A stretch of DNA of 39,553 nucleotides from Candidatus Obscuribacterales bacterium (lineage in GTDB: Bacteria; Cyanobacteriota; Vampirovibrionia; Obscuribacterales; Obscuribacteraceae). The position numbers and the translations under genes are program-made. Under the pieces are notes generated by a model that was not told the origin of the DNA, made no database searches, and was given only the letters and a program-made list of their open reading frames with translations. The stretch lies in NCBI GenBank assembly GCA_019746975.1, contig JAIERK010000024.1:1-39553 (forward strand), read 5' to 3'. The number at the start of each line of letters is the position of its first letter. Within the stretch, counting starts at the first letter, position 1. Below are positions 1-8,531 of this stretch, piece after piece.

Positions 1-1427
1 TACTCTTGAAGTGCTTGTTGAACGGCGCAGTGCCCTGCTTCATGGAATGCCGTATTACGTTTGTCCTGCTGCGACATGGCACGAGCTCTTGAGAGCATCG
101 GGTCACCAAACTGAACGTAATCGATTCCAATGTCGAAGTCCTCGAGCGAAACCTGCTTCACCAAAGCGGCTCTCTCTTCCGGGCTCATGCCTTCGAGGCG
201 CGATTCCAGACGCTCCGCAGCTGCGATAGCGGCTTCGTTGCAAGCCTGTTCGATATCGGCTCCAGAGAATTGCGGAGTGCGGACCGCGAGGTCTCGGAGC
301 CGGACATTGGGAGCGAGCCTCATGTTGCGCGTGTGAATTGAGAAGATTTTTTCGCGACCGAGAGTATCGGGCAAATCGACGTTTACTTGATAGTCAAATC
401 GACCCGGTCTCTTGAGTGCCTCGTCAAGACTGTCTGCCATATTAGTGGCAGCCATCACGATGATGCCTGGAGTTTGCTCAAATCCTTGCATGCAAACCAG
501 CAATTGGTTAAGCGTCTGCTCGCGCTCAGAGTCAGAACCGGACTGACCCTGTCCCCGTTTTTTCCCAATCGCGTCAATCTCATCTATAAATATGATCGAA
601 GGTCGACCGGTACGCTTTCGCTCTTGAATCGCTGTAGCGAACAACTTTCGAACACGCTTAGCGCCAACACCGACGAACATTTCCACAAAGCTAGATCCGC
701 TCACGGAGAAAAAGTTGGCATCGACTTCGCCTGCGAGTGCGCGGGCAAGCAGCGTTTTACCGGTCCCGGGCGGGCCTACGGCAAGTATGCCGCGGGGAAT
801 TTTTGCGCCGAACTCTTCATACCATTCCGGCGACTTCAACCATCGCGCGACTCTGCGAAGCTTCGCAATCGCTTCCTCGCATCCGGCGACATCCTCGAAA
901 GTGCGACGCTCGGCGGGATCCACCGCTCCATTGTCATCGACGGCTCTAACTACCTCGACACCATGCAAACCGATTTCCAATTTCCTGAAGGCGCCTGAGT
1001 GCCAGAGAATCGCACCGAGCGTCGTCCCGAAAGCCGCAAACAGAGCCCAGAAAGACCAATGCAAGGACTTTACATAGTGGTCGATTTTGCCGATTGAAGC
1101 ATCGGTAATTTCACAGGAGATTTTTGCCGACCTGGCGGAGTCCATTAATTTGGAAGTGTTCGGGTAGTCGACGAGCGCCGGTCCGAGCGGGTCTACCTCG
1201 GCCACAACCTTGCGTAGACCCTTGAAGCACAAAATCTTATTGACCGATTCGGGACTTTCCTTGAGAATTCGATCTAGCTCGTAGTCGGGCAGGGTCCTCA
1301 TACTTGCAGTCTCTTCAGGAAGTCTGTTGATGAACTTCGGGCTGAACACTCCGAATGCTGCAAGAGCACAAAGAACTACAAGCGACGCGGCGAGAACCGC
1401 CAACAGGGCTTTCTTCGAATTTTTCAT
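1..1427 (-). CDS. ftsH: FtsH-type membrane AAA+ zinc metalloprotease, divergent (C-terminus beyond left edge)
   Basis: FtsH proteases are membrane-anchored ATP-dependent proteases that degrade misfolded membrane proteins and some regulators. The visible 475 residues run in FtsH order: a membrane segment at about residues 5-28, a short extracytoplasmic part, a second membrane segment near 125-145, then the AAA module. That module has Walker A (GPPGTGKT), a pore loop (FVEMFVGVG), Walker B ([11 protein letters not shown]) and the second region of homology. The zinc motif HEAGH lies at the very edge of the window. The start is the ATG at 1427, preceded by GAGGAG. An oddity is that the second SRH arginine (GRFDRQ in E. 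coli FtsH) is tyrosine here (GRFDYQ). This may therefore be a specialised paralogue rather than the housekeeping copy. Family assignment is firm; the gene symbol is used in the family sense. Confidence 0.93.
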   Translation of the reverse strand, partial: MKNSKKALLAVLAASLVVLCALAAFGVFSPKFINRLPEETASMRTLPDYELDRILKESPESVNKILCFKGLRKVVAEVDPLGPALVDYPNTSKLMDSARSAKISCEITDASIGKIDHYVKSLHWSFWALFAAFGTTLGAILWHSGAFRKLEIGLHGVEVVRAVDDNGAVDPAERRTFEDVAGCEEAIAKLRRVARWLKSPEWYEEFGAKIPRGILAVGPPGTGKTLLARALAGEVDANFFSVSGSSFVEMFVGVGAKRVRKLFATAIQERKRTGRPSIIFIDEIDAIGKKRGQGQSGSDSEREQTLNQLLVCMQGFEQTPGIIVMAATNMADSLDEALKRPGRFDYQVNVDLPDTLGREKIFSIHTRNMRLAPNVRLRDLAVRTPQFSGADIEQACNEAAIAAAERLESRLEGMSPEERAALVKQVSLEDFDIGIDYVQFGDPMLSRARAMSQQDKRNTAFHEAGHCAVQQALQE

Positions 1428-1730
1428 GGACACTCCTCAGACAGCTATTACTTTCCTTGAGTTTGGATACCGGGAGCTGTATGGCACCAAACGCTAGCCC
1501 ATGCACCGATTGAAGTTAACATGGTCTTCTTTCTCTTTACCCCAATTAGCTCCTCGCTGACCGAGTGTAAAGAAATCAAATGAGAAGAACCTGACGGATA
1601 GCAAGTTTGAAGCAAGTCCAACAAATCGTCAAGCGCTGAGTCTCAATGTAACACAAGAGAAACACTGATGAAGAGCCGGCACCATTAAACCGTATCTGTT
1701 GCTCGCTGAATTCAAATTAAAAACAACGCG
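1428..1730. other. Intergenic, no gene seen
   Basis: This 303-bp gap separates the FtsH-type gene from the end of the LOG-type gene on the same strand. It must hold the FtsH promoter and the LOG 3' end. I see no strong hairpin with a T-run and no convincing ORF. Confidence 0.5.
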
Positions 1731-2465
1731 CTATTCCGTGCGTCCATGAGCCTTTAGCCACTTCTGCCGGTGCGCTCTGACAATTTCGATAGCATCCTGC
1801 GAATGCTTCACGCAAATTGGAATTTCCAGGTCGACTTCATTGACGAGATGAACATTCTCGTTGTACATGTGCTTCCTTGCCCACTCGACCAACTCAGCCC
1901 ACATTTCGCCCACGAGAATTAAAGGTGTGTCGTAGAGCTTTCTAACCTGCAACAGTTGCCAGACCATTGAAAGCTCCAGCATCGTACCGATTCCACCAGG
2001 AACCACAATGAATGCATCGGACATGATCACAAAGTGGTGAAGTCGGGAGAAGAAGGTCTTGTGTTCGTAAGCTTTGCCCACAAAAGGATTGGCACCCTTC
2101 TCGAAGGGCAAATCGACACGAATTCCGATCGATCGTTGGACTGCATCCAACCCTGTGAGCGAGGCGCCCTCATTGGCCGCCTCCATCAATCCAGGTCCGC
2201 CACCCGTAATGATTCCGCACCCCATACCGGTCAATTGGAATGCCAATTTCTTCACGCGCTCGTAATCATCAGTGCCTTGAAGAATACGGGCAGAACCGAA
2301 TATGGTGACTAGATAATGTTCCTTATGCGTCCTGCGAAGTCTGGTTAGCTCGTTGACCGCTTCCCACAAGTTTTCCACAGCAAGAAAAACGACTCTGGTT
2401 ACCGCTTCCTCATCAGAGAGTGGTACCACATCGGTAGCGCCAGGTTTAAGGAATGCCTCAGTCAT
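1731..2465 (-). CDS. LOG-family (TIGR00730) nucleotide 5'-monophosphate phosphoribohydrolase
   Basis: This 244-aa Rossmann-like protein carries both LOG-family signatures: GGGPGLMEAANEGA in the first half and PGGIGTMLE further on. Family members hydrolyse nucleoside 5'-monophosphates to base plus ribose 5-phosphate; in some organisms this releases cytokinins. Older annotations call them 'lysine decarboxylase', but they are not. The ATG at 2465 is chosen because GGTGA sits five bases upstream; an in-frame GTG at 2474 is possible. The start overlaps the end of the upstream ORF as ATGACTGA, which suggests translational coupling. The true substrate (cytokinin-like or a housekeeping nucleotide such as AMP) cannot be told from sequence. 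Confidence 0.9.
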   Translation of the reverse strand: MTEAFLKPGATDVVPLSDEEAVTRVVFLAVENLWEAVNELTRLRRTHKEHYLVTIFGSARILQGTDDYERVKKLAFQLTGMGCGIITGGGPGLMEAANEGASLTGLDAVQRSIGIRVDLPFEKGANPFVGKAYEHKTFFSRLHHFVIMSDAFIVVPGGIGTMLELSMVWQLLQVRKLYDTPLILVGEMWAELVEWARKHMYNENVHLVNEVDLEIPICVKHSQDAIEIVRAHRQKWLKAHGRTE

Positions 2466-2931
2466 AGAAATCACCGTGAGAGACGCTGTTTACAGCGAAA
2501 AGATAACAAGTTAACGTTGTCAATGAAAGGCCCAGGTAACGATATAACTCGGGTTCCTTTATCTTGGGCAGGTCTTTCACCTGTCGCGAAGAGGTCAGGG
2601 CGTTTTTCACCGCTAACGTCAGCCCAATTTCCCTCACCATTTCCACCGTGTCACGGCTGAGCCCTGCCTCCAAAGCCGTTCGTTCGAAGCGCTCAACCAG
2701 TTCGACCGAAAGACGAAGCTGATAAAAAAATGAAATTGATGGTGAGGAAACATCAGGCGATGGCAATGATGCGGACGACCCTTGCGATTTGACTCGATCC
2801 GTCCTTGCCTGATCGCTTCGCCGGCTTTGATAGATGATCTTGAACATCAAAGTAGAGAGGAAATGTTCCGTTCGTCGAAGAACGCGAACCGAATGCACTG
2901 TCCAAATCAAGCGCCAAGGTCCGTCACCCAT
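2458..2931 (-). CDS. Hypothetical protein, probably co-translated with the LOG-type gene
   Basis: No family is recognised for this 157-aa ORF. The N-terminal 30 residues are basic and hydrophobic, a Ser/Pro-rich linker follows, and the C-terminal half is amphipathic helix (RLSVELVERFERTALEAG, then VREIGLTLAVKNAL). Evidence that it is real: its ATG at 2931 has AAGGGGG upstream, and its stop overlaps the ATG of the LOG gene by eight bases, the arrangement typical of coupled genes. A later ATG at 2847 (MFKIIYQ) lacks a good ribosome site. It could be a regulator or partner of the LOG protein, but nothing in the sequence shows this. Confidence 0.55.
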   Translation of the reverse strand: MGDGPWRLIWTVHSVRVLRRTEHFLSTLMFKIIYQSRRSDQARTDRVKSQGSSASLPSPDVSSPSISFFYQLRLSVELVERFERTALEAGLSRDTVEMVREIGLTLAVKNALTSSRQVKDLPKIKEPELYRYLGLSLTTLTCYLFAVNSVSHGDFYD

Positions 2932-3101
2932 AGCGGCGTCCCCCTTCCAGCTTTTCCCAGATTTAATGTAAGGGACGATTGTTGATCGTGGAAGGTTAAT
3001 TTGACAGCGCCCTGCATCAACAGCGCGGTTGCAGAATAAATTGCAGTTTGTTTTGCTGAACAGTTTCGCAGCTACGCGCGCTGCAAGAGCGCTCTCCTGG
3101 T

Positions 3102-3120
3102 TTGGACGTTTCTGTCACAA
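3102..3120 (+). promoter_or_regulatory. 19-bp conserved element upstream of P1
   Basis: The sequence TTGGACGTTTCTGTCACAA ends 55 bases before the ATG at 3176. Near-identical copies lie at 6554, 8459 and 13169. TTGGAC resembles a -35 hexamer, and TGTCACA resembles the -35 element of ECF41-group sigma promoters, but I find no matching CGTC -10. It is read as a promoter or operator by conservation and position only. Confidence 0.55.
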
Positions 3121-3175
3121 CTAATCGCTAACATTCCATTCGATAGCGGCGGCTATGGTCCAGGGAGAAAAATCT

Positions 3176-4621
3176 ATGACGAGAATGGAAGCAAACGAAA
3201 GCGGAAGTCGTAATCAGCAAACCTACCAATCCGACGTATCTTTACCGCAACCTATGGTGAATCTGCTTGATGCACGATGGAAAGAACAGATTCAAAAATG
3301 CAACCAAGCCGATGCTGAAAAAGTCGCTGATGAGAGCTCACGTACCAGCCAAATAAGCGCTCCGAGACCCGAAAGTGACGCCCCTCGAAAGGAGCAAAAG
3401 CAACCAAACGCGGATGCGCCAGCTAAGCCTGATACCATTGCGAACAAGAACAATGGTGGATTTCTTGTCGTACGTCCGGCGACTGGGCTGAGACCTCAAC
3501 CGGATGACACAACCAAGCCCCGTCCGAAGAACGCAGATCCCAATCGCGATCTAATCGATCCGCTTAATCAATCTCCAGAAGCAAAACAACAGAGCGATCC
3601 GGCAGGGATAGATTCCTTCAATCGACGATCTATGAAGATCAACATCGATGTACCGAACGCAGAAGCCAAAGACAGCGACACTCTCGACACTGAGGTAGAA
3701 AAGCTCAAGGAGGGTGCTGCAAAAGATCAGAAAAAAGAGCGCGAGCTGCAAGAGAACTTCAGAGATCATATTAAGAAGCGTGATTCGCCCGAGAAGTCGG
3801 TCGATAGCAAGCTCGATATGAAAACTATGGAAACGCGCGCGGAAGAGGCTATAGCTTTCCACCGCAATACTATCGCTGGGGGTCGCGCACTATCCGAATT
3901 TCGGCTGGAGAATGGAACAGCGCTACCTGCAATAGCGACCGACAAACGCCTTCTCCCCGGACACAATCTGGATCTCGGAGGAGAGGCATTGTTCTACTTG
4001 CAGATGACTAAGCCGAGCGTCGCACTGGCAAAAGGGCTTACAAAAGCGATGTCAAAACCTGGAGTGGAGACCGAATTGAAAGCACTCGATGCGCAGGCCA
4101 CCAAAATCGACGAATGTGTGGCGAAGATTGAGGGTAAGCATGATATCGGGGGCGCATTCTCAGAATTGAAGGAGTTCTTGAAGCTCGAGAAGACGGATAA
4201 GTTTGATCCCCAGAGAATACTTCACAATTCGGTAATTGAAAAAGGCGATACCGGTTTGAATTATTGGTTTCAAGCTCGTCGAAGCTCCAATAAAGACCAG
4301 AGCGAACAAGCCAATGTAATGATCGCAAAACTTTTTCGAGATCAAGCATTAGCGAAAATGGCAATGAGCTCCAATGAACTCGATAACTCAAATGTGGTGA
4401 GTGCCGCCGCACATCTTCAGGGCACAAAGCCCGGACGCGACGGGCCATTTAAGGAGCCGAAAGGAGCCGAAGGTCTCGGCAGCAGAACCCCCAGAGGATA
4501 CGATGGTGCTACGGAGATGCTGACAATGGCTGCGATTCTCAATCCAAAAAATAAGGATCTGGAAGCGCTCAACGCCATCAACAAAGAGCTCACCGAGCGG
4601 TTGAAGAAAGCAACAAAATGA
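3176..4621 (+). CDS. Island protein P1: unknown, disordered N-terminal half and helical C-terminal half
   Basis: No known family is recognised for this 481-aa cytoplasmic protein (no signal peptide or membrane segment). The first half is charged and Pro/Asn/Lys-rich, probably disordered, with a coiled-coil-like stretch (EVEKLKEGAAKDQKKEREL) near residue 190. The C-terminal part is Ala/Leu-rich and helical, ending in KELTERLKKATK. The ATG at 3176 is preferred over the in-frame ATG at 3155 because AGGGAGA lies eight bases before it and the resulting start, MTRMEANES, matches the MTRLDASDAG start of P2. The segment SDVSLPQP...LLDARWKEQIQKCNQ is repeated in the truncated ORF immediately downstream. 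Its role is unknown; it belongs to the duplicated island. Confidence 0.72.
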   Translation: MTRMEANESGSRNQQTYQSDVSLPQPMVNLLDARWKEQIQKCNQADAEKVADESSRTSQISAPRPESDAPRKEQKQPNADAPAKPDTIANKNNGGFLVVRPATGLRPQPDDTTKPRPKNADPNRDLIDPLNQSPEAKQQSDPAGIDSFNRRSMKINIDVPNAEAKDSDTLDTEVEKLKEGAAKDQKKERELQENFRDHIKKRDSPEKSVDSKLDMKTMETRAEEAIAFHRNTIAGGRALSEFRLENGTALPAIATDKRLLPGHNLDLGGEALFYLQMTKPSVALAKGLTKAMSKPGVETELKALDAQATKIDECVAKIEGKHDIGGAFSELKEFLKLEKTDKFDPQRILHNSVIEKGDTGLNYWFQARRSSNKDQSEQANVMIAKLFRDQALAKMAMSSNELDNSNVVSAAAHLQGTKPGRDGPFKEPKGAEGLGSRTPRGYDGATEMLTMAAILNPKNKDLEALNAINKELTERLKKATK

Positions 4622-4779
4622 CGCTATTGGAAGTAGCGGTCGGACAACGCTGCCTTGGATCTGAGGTATCCTTATCGCAACCAATCGCGGATTTGCTGGA
4701 TGCTCGATGGAAAGAACAATTTCAAAAATGCAATCAAGGCGATGCACACAGTTGTTCGGCAATCGACGACCACGTGTAG
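4618..4779 (+). pseudogene. Truncated copy of the P1 N-terminus (53 codons)
   Basis: This short ORF begins with an ATG overlapping the P1 stop (ATGA). It opens MTLLEVAVGQ and then matches P1 closely: SEVSLSQPIADLLDARWKEQ against SDVSLPQPMVNLLDARWKEQ, continuing FQKCNQGDA against IQKCNQADA. DNA matches as well: both genes begin ATGACG followed closely by TTGGAAG or ATGGAAG. It diverges after GDAHS and stops at TAG 4777-4779, about 30 bp before the M1 duplication. It looks like the 5' relic of a second P-type gene, deleted when the island rearranged. It could still be translated by coupling to P1. Confidence 0.7.
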
Positions 4780-4810
4780 GACTGGTCGCCGACGCCTCTA
4801 GTTTTCCCGA

Positions 4811-6301
4811 CTACGGGTCCTGACCATCGTATCGTCGTGGTACCGTCTTGCGGGCGGTTTTAACCGCCTCACTATACTCCTTGTTATTGCGGGCTTCGTT
4901 TAAGTTTGACATTGAATACATCCACGCGGTGTTCACCCACTGTGGGTCTTCCTTGATCATTTGAGTCATCAGTTTGACTGCGTCGTCATGTTTGCCGTGA
5001 CGACCGAAGGCCTCCACCAGGCTGCGCTGGCCATTCTGCTTGGCTATCTCCGCAATTCCAGCGAGACCTTTCTCGTCTTTGGCTTGTCTTGCCAGCTCGT
5101 CAAAGGTGGTTTTCCACTGCTTCTGGATTGCGTCGGTTGGTCCTTTTCGCATTGTCTCGTGCGCCATATGATCGACGGTATCATAAAGTGCAGCACGCTT
5201 ATTCTCTGCCCAATTATTGACAAGGTTTTTGCGTCCAGTAGCCTTATCGACTGTTTCTGCGAAGCTCTTGTCTTTGAATGCGCCTGCGTCTCGGGCAAGC
5301 AATCTAAAACTTGCGGAGCCTCTCAGCTCAGGATTTGCCTTGATCGCATCACCAAGTACTTTAATCGCCTTCCCTTTGTCACCAGACTTGGTCAAGGCAT
5401 CGGCGAAGTCTAGACGAACTTGATCCACCGGGGGAACCTGCTTAGTTGCGAACAGCTCGCTCGTTTTTCTTAATGCGTCCAGGCGATCCTTCTTTTCGCC
5501 TTGTTGGTTGTAGGCCGTCTTGTCCAATTTATCCCGTCGGATTTCATACTCTTTGTCGCTCATAAAATGCCCGTCCATAGCCTTTATGAGTTTTTCAAAT
5601 TTTTCCGCAGTCTTTGGTGAGATCTTTCCGTCCTTAGCGATCTCGGCAAGGGCCTCATTGTGTGTTGCCGTCACATTGGATTGTTTAGTTAACGGTTGCT
5701 CGGATATCGATTGCAATATTTTGCCCGACCTGAAGCGGATTTCCAGATCTGGGTGCGAGCGCGCTTTTTCCAGAGAATTCCAGGCGGTCGATCCTAATTC
5801 GCGCAGCTCTTTGCTCGCGTTTTGGCGCTTGTCGAATTCATCGTCACCCAGCGACTCTATCAATCCGTCAATCTTTTTCTGGAGAGCTTCCGGGATTTTC
5901 CGACCTGGCTTGTCTTCGTCTTTCTGGTCTTTCTCGTCTTCCTGTTCTTCGAGAGCAGCTCCGTCGGAGCTTACGTAGCTTTCATCGGAACTGTCGGAAC
6001 TCTCGTTGCTCTCGTCGGAACTCTCGCTGTTCTCATCAGAACCTTCGCTGCTCTCATCAGACGTTTCGTTCTTCTCGTCGGAACCAAGAATTTCTCTATA
6101 GTCCCGAAAGCCTGCCTTCAAGACGTCATTGTTGTTCGCACTTTTCTCGTTATTTTGCGCGTCAGCGTCTTTGATTTTGTAACTGCTGCCTGCAGTTTCC
6201 GATAGCAAACATGGCACCGATTCTGGTGCTCTGTAACTTTGTTGATCGATACGCCCCTCATTGGTTGGTCTGTCGAAAACATCAGGATTACTGTTTGTCA
6301 T
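4811..6301 (-). CDS. Island protein M1: acidic Ser-rich linker, HEAT-like repeat and TPR-like helices; unknown function
   Basis: This 496-aa protein has no signal peptide. Residues 1-75 are a polar leader with the motif APESVPCLLSE near 25-35. Residues 80-113 are almost pure Ser/Asp/Glu (SDES repeats). Residues 143-199 form a HEAT-like module (GDDEFDKRQNASKELRELG, then PDLEIRFRS) of a kind common in Planctomycetes proteins. The rest is helical and TPR-like (DQVRLDFADALTKSGDKGKAIKVLGDAI). The start at ATG 6301 is chosen because the paralogue M2 begins at the same aligned codon and both have CTGGAG upstream; an in-frame ATG at 6352 would add 17 residues absent from M2. The C-terminus extends six residues past M2. 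It probably acts as a protein-interaction scaffold; this is inference. Confidence 0.75.
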   Translation of the reverse strand: MTNSNPDVFDRPTNEGRIDQQSYRAPESVPCLLSETAGSSYKIKDADAQNNEKSANNNDVLKAGFRDYREILGSDEKNETSDESSEGSDENSESSDESNESSDSSDESYVSSDGAALEEQEDEKDQKDEDKPGRKIPEALQKKIDGLIESLGDDEFDKRQNASKELRELGSTAWNSLEKARSHPDLEIRFRSGKILQSISEQPLTKQSNVTATHNEALAEIAKDGKISPKTAEKFEKLIKAMDGHFMSDKEYEIRRDKLDKTAYNQQGEKKDRLDALRKTSELFATKQVPPVDQVRLDFADALTKSGDKGKAIKVLGDAIKANPELRGSASFRLLARDAGAFKDKSFAETVDKATGRKNLVNNWAENKRAALYDTVDHMAHETMRKGPTDAIQKQWKTTFDELARQAKDEKGLAGIAEIAKQNGQRSLVEAFGRHGKHDDAVKLMTQMIKEDPQWVNTAWMYSMSNLNEARNNKEYSEAVKTARKTVPRRYDGQDP

Positions 6302-6788
6302 ACATTCAAACTCCAGCTTTAGTTTGTTTTTGAAAAACACTTTGTAATTCATAGGAGGGATAGAAAGCCAAAATTAAAATGGCATTCCAACAGTCTTTCC
6401 AACGGAACTCCGAGAAGTTGATGTCGAAAATTCTCCCCGCAGAGGCATTTCTGCCGCTCAGTTGAGCTTAATGGAAAATGATTGCAAAACAATGTACTCG
6501 TGAGCCGCCAACATTAAGCTCTATCGAATACTTCGGGTGGGCCCGTTGGTAGATTGGACCTTTCTGTCACAAGAAAGCAACGAAGTCACACCGTTGCACG
6601 AGTACATCAACTCGTATTTGCCAGACAACAAATTCCACGCAGTCGTTGGGGCGACGCCGCGCGCCGCCCGTTGCACGTTGCACGTTGCATTAATCCGCCC
6701 CTCGCTTGATCGGATGAACTACCACGCAAATACACACGGTCGCGGTGGATGCGATCCAATTCGGAACAGAAACCTCACCTCGATTTCT
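6302..6788. other. M1 upstream region and orphan element; no gene seen
   Basis: The left part (to 6572) is the M1 promoter region, homologous to the M2 upstream region. The right part (6573-6788) has no match to the P genes and contains a small GTTGCAC triple repeat near 6674-6695. The 88-codon plus-strand ORF here has no ribosome site or recognisable protein character and is not called. Confidence 0.5.
6554..6572 (+). promoter_or_regulatory. 19-bp conserved element, orphan copy
   Basis: TTGGACCTTTCTGTCACAA is the same element that precedes P1 and P2. No ATGAC start or P-like reading frame follows at the usual 55-bp distance, so the gene it served appears to have been lost in the duplication. 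Confidence 0.55.
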
Positions 6789-6808
6789 GACTACGGGTCC
6801 TGACCATC

Positions 6809-8173
6809 TTATTGTCGTGGTACCGTCTTGCGGGCGGTTTTAACCGCCTCACTAAATTCCTTGTTTTTGCGGGCTTCATTTAGGTCTGACATTGAAAACA
6901 TCCATGCAGCATTCACCCACTTTGGGTCTTCCTTGATCATTTGAGTCATCACTTTTATAGCGTCGTCAGGCTTGCCGTGACAGCCGAAGGCTTCCACCAG
7001 GCTGCGCTGACCATTCTCTTTGGCTAACGTTGCAACGAAAGCGAGACCTTTATCGTCCTGGACATGCTTTGCAAGCTCATCAAAGGTGATTTTCCACTGC
7101 TTCTGGATCGCTTCGCTTGGTCCTTTTCGGATTGTTTCGTGCGACATATGATCGACGGTATCATAAACTGCAGCACGCTTATTCTCTGCCCATTTATTCA
7201 CAAGGTTTTTACCTCCAGTTGCCTTATCAACTGTTTCTGCGAAGCTCTTGTCTTTGAATGCGCCTGCGTCTCTGGCAAGCACTCTAAAACTTGCGGAGTC
7301 TCTCAGCTGAGGATTGGCCGTGATCGCATCACCCAGGATCTTAATCGCCTTCCCTTTGTCACCAGATTTGGTCAAGGCGTCTGCGAAGTCCAGACGAACT
7401 TGATCCACTGGGGGAACTTGCTTGGTAGCGAACAACTCGCTCAAATTTCTTAACGCCTCCAGACGACCCTTTTTGTCTCCTTGCGGGTTGTAGGCGGTCT
7501 TGTCCAATTTATCCCGGCGGATTTGGTACTCTTTGTCGCTCATAAAGTGCCCGTCCATAGCACTTATGAGTTTGTCGAATTTTTCCGCAGTCTTTGGTGA
7601 GATCTTTCCGTCCTTGGCGATCTCGGCAAGAGCCTCGTCGTGCATTGCTGTCGCTCTAGATTGTTTCGTTAACGGTTGCTCCGATATCGACTGCAATATT
7701 CTGCCTGACCTCAAGCGAATTTCCGGATCTGGGTGTGAGCGTGCCTTTTCCAGTGAATTCCAGGCGGACGATCCTAATTCGCGCAGCTCTTTGCTCGCGT
7801 TTTGGCGCTTGTCGAATTCATCATCACCCAGCGACTCTATTAATCCGTCAATATTTTTCTGGAGTGCATCAGGCAATTTCCGTCCGGCTCGCTTTTCCTC
7901 GTTTTTCTTGCCATCTTCTTCAGTGGCTTCGAAGGTACTGTCGTCACTTCCATCGGAACAAAGGATTTCTCTATAATCGCTGAAGCCAGCCTTCAAGACG
8001 TCATTGTTGTTGGCCTCATTCTTCTCGGCGTTCTGCGTGTCAGTATTGTTGAATTTGCAATTGCTAGCTGAGATTTCCGATAGCAAACATGGCACCGATT
8101 CTGGTGCTCTTTGTTGATCGATTCGACTCTCATTAGCGGTTCTGTCGAAAACTTCGGGATTACTGTGTGTCAT
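6809..8173 (-). CDS. Island protein M2: paralogue of M1, HEAT-like plus TPR-like, unknown function
   Basis: This 454-aa protein is closely similar to M1 throughout: leader MTHSNPEVFDR, motif APESVPCLLSE, HEAT-like block GDDEFDKRQNASKELRELG and the helical C-terminal half. It lacks the long Ser/Asp/Glu run, having only a short acidic stretch. Two base changes relative to M1 (CGA to CAA, TAC to TAA) end it at TVPRQ. The ATG at 8173 has CTGGAG ten bases upstream, identical to M1. Most differences from M1 are conservative and the frame is intact, so both copies look maintained. It is divergent from P2 and separated from it by the shared intergenic region. Confidence 0.75.
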   Translation of the reverse strand: MTHSNPEVFDRTANESRIDQQRAPESVPCLLSEISASNCKFNNTDTQNAEKNEANNNDVLKAGFSDYREILCSDGSDDSTFEATEEDGKKNEEKRAGRKLPDALQKNIDGLIESLGDDEFDKRQNASKELRELGSSAWNSLEKARSHPDPEIRLRSGRILQSISEQPLTKQSRATAMHDEALAEIAKDGKISPKTAEKFDKLISAMDGHFMSDKEYQIRRDKLDKTAYNPQGDKKGRLEALRNLSELFATKQVPPVDQVRLDFADALTKSGDKGKAIKILGDAITANPQLRDSASFRVLARDAGAFKDKSFAETVDKATGGKNLVNKWAENKRAAVYDTVDHMSHETIRKGPSEAIQKQWKITFDELAKHVQDDKGLAFVATLAKENGQRSLVEAFGCHGKPDDAIKVMTQMIKEDPKWVNAAWMFSMSDLNEARKNKEFSEAVKTARKTVPRQ

Positions 8174-8531
8174 ACATTCAAACTCCAGCTTTGTCTGTTT
8201 TCTACGAAAGATTCCAAATAGGGTTTAGAAAGCCTCAAATAAAACGGTGTCCTAATAGTCTTCCAAAAGCCACACTGCTGATGGTGACGTCGAAAATTCT
8301 CCCCGTGGCATTTCTGCCGCTCAATTGAGACTAAGCCCAAATACTTGTCAAATAATTGCAAAACAATGAAATCGTGAACAGCCAACACTAATCTCTGTCG
8401 AAACTTTTGACCGTCAGCAAATAGTCGAGACTTCAATACAACCAGCTCGTTTTATAGTTTGGACCTTTTTGTCACAACTACTAATCATTATGTAGAAAGC
8501 GTGGCGGCACTGAAGGAAGGAGAATTAGACG
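8174..8531. promoter_or_regulatory. Divergent M2/P2 intergenic region
   Basis: These 358 bp separate the two divergent genes. Blocks shared with the M1 upstream region include TCGAAAATTCTCCCC near 8289, GCATTTCTGCCGCTCA near 8308 and ATTGCAAAACAATG near 8356. Conservation of noncoding blocks between the duplicates suggests promoter or regulator sites, but recent duplication alone could also explain it. Confidence 0.45.
8459..8477 (+). promoter_or_regulatory. 19-bp conserved element upstream of P2
   Basis: TTGGACCTTTTTGTCACAA ends 54 bases before the P2 ATG, almost the same spacing as for P1. CTAATCATTATG follows and could supply a -10, though spacing differs between copies. Confidence 0.55.

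Larger units (their letters stand above)
4809..6572. repeat. Direct duplication, copy 1 (M1 gene plus its upstream region)
   Basis: From GACTACGGGTCC at 4809 to the 19-bp element ending at 6572, this stretch is clearly homologous, base by base, to 6789-8477. It covers gene M1 and the divergent intergenic region (shared TCGAAAATTCTCCCC, GCATTTCTGCCGCTCA and ATTGCAAAACAATG). Boundaries are read by eye. Confidence 0.8.
6789..8477. repeat. Direct duplication, copy 2 (M2 gene plus its upstream region)
   Basis: This is the homologue of 4809-6572. It lacks most of the acidic-repeat codons of copy 1. At the right end it carries the 19-bp element and is followed by the intact P2 gene. Confidence 0.8.

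Noticed and set aside
387..998. 203-codon plus-strand ORF
   Set aside because: It is a shadow of the FtsH-type gene, whose minus-strand frame carries all the AAA motifs.
5822..6205. 127-codon hydrophobic plus-strand ORF
   Set aside because: It is the antisense shadow of the Ser/Asp/Glu repeat of M1, which reads as Leu/Val/Phe on the other strand.
6537..6803. 88-codon plus-strand ORF between the M1 and M2 blocks
   Set aside because: No ribosome site; the frame begins inside the 19-bp element region and the protein has no recognisable character. It spans the junction of duplicated blocks.
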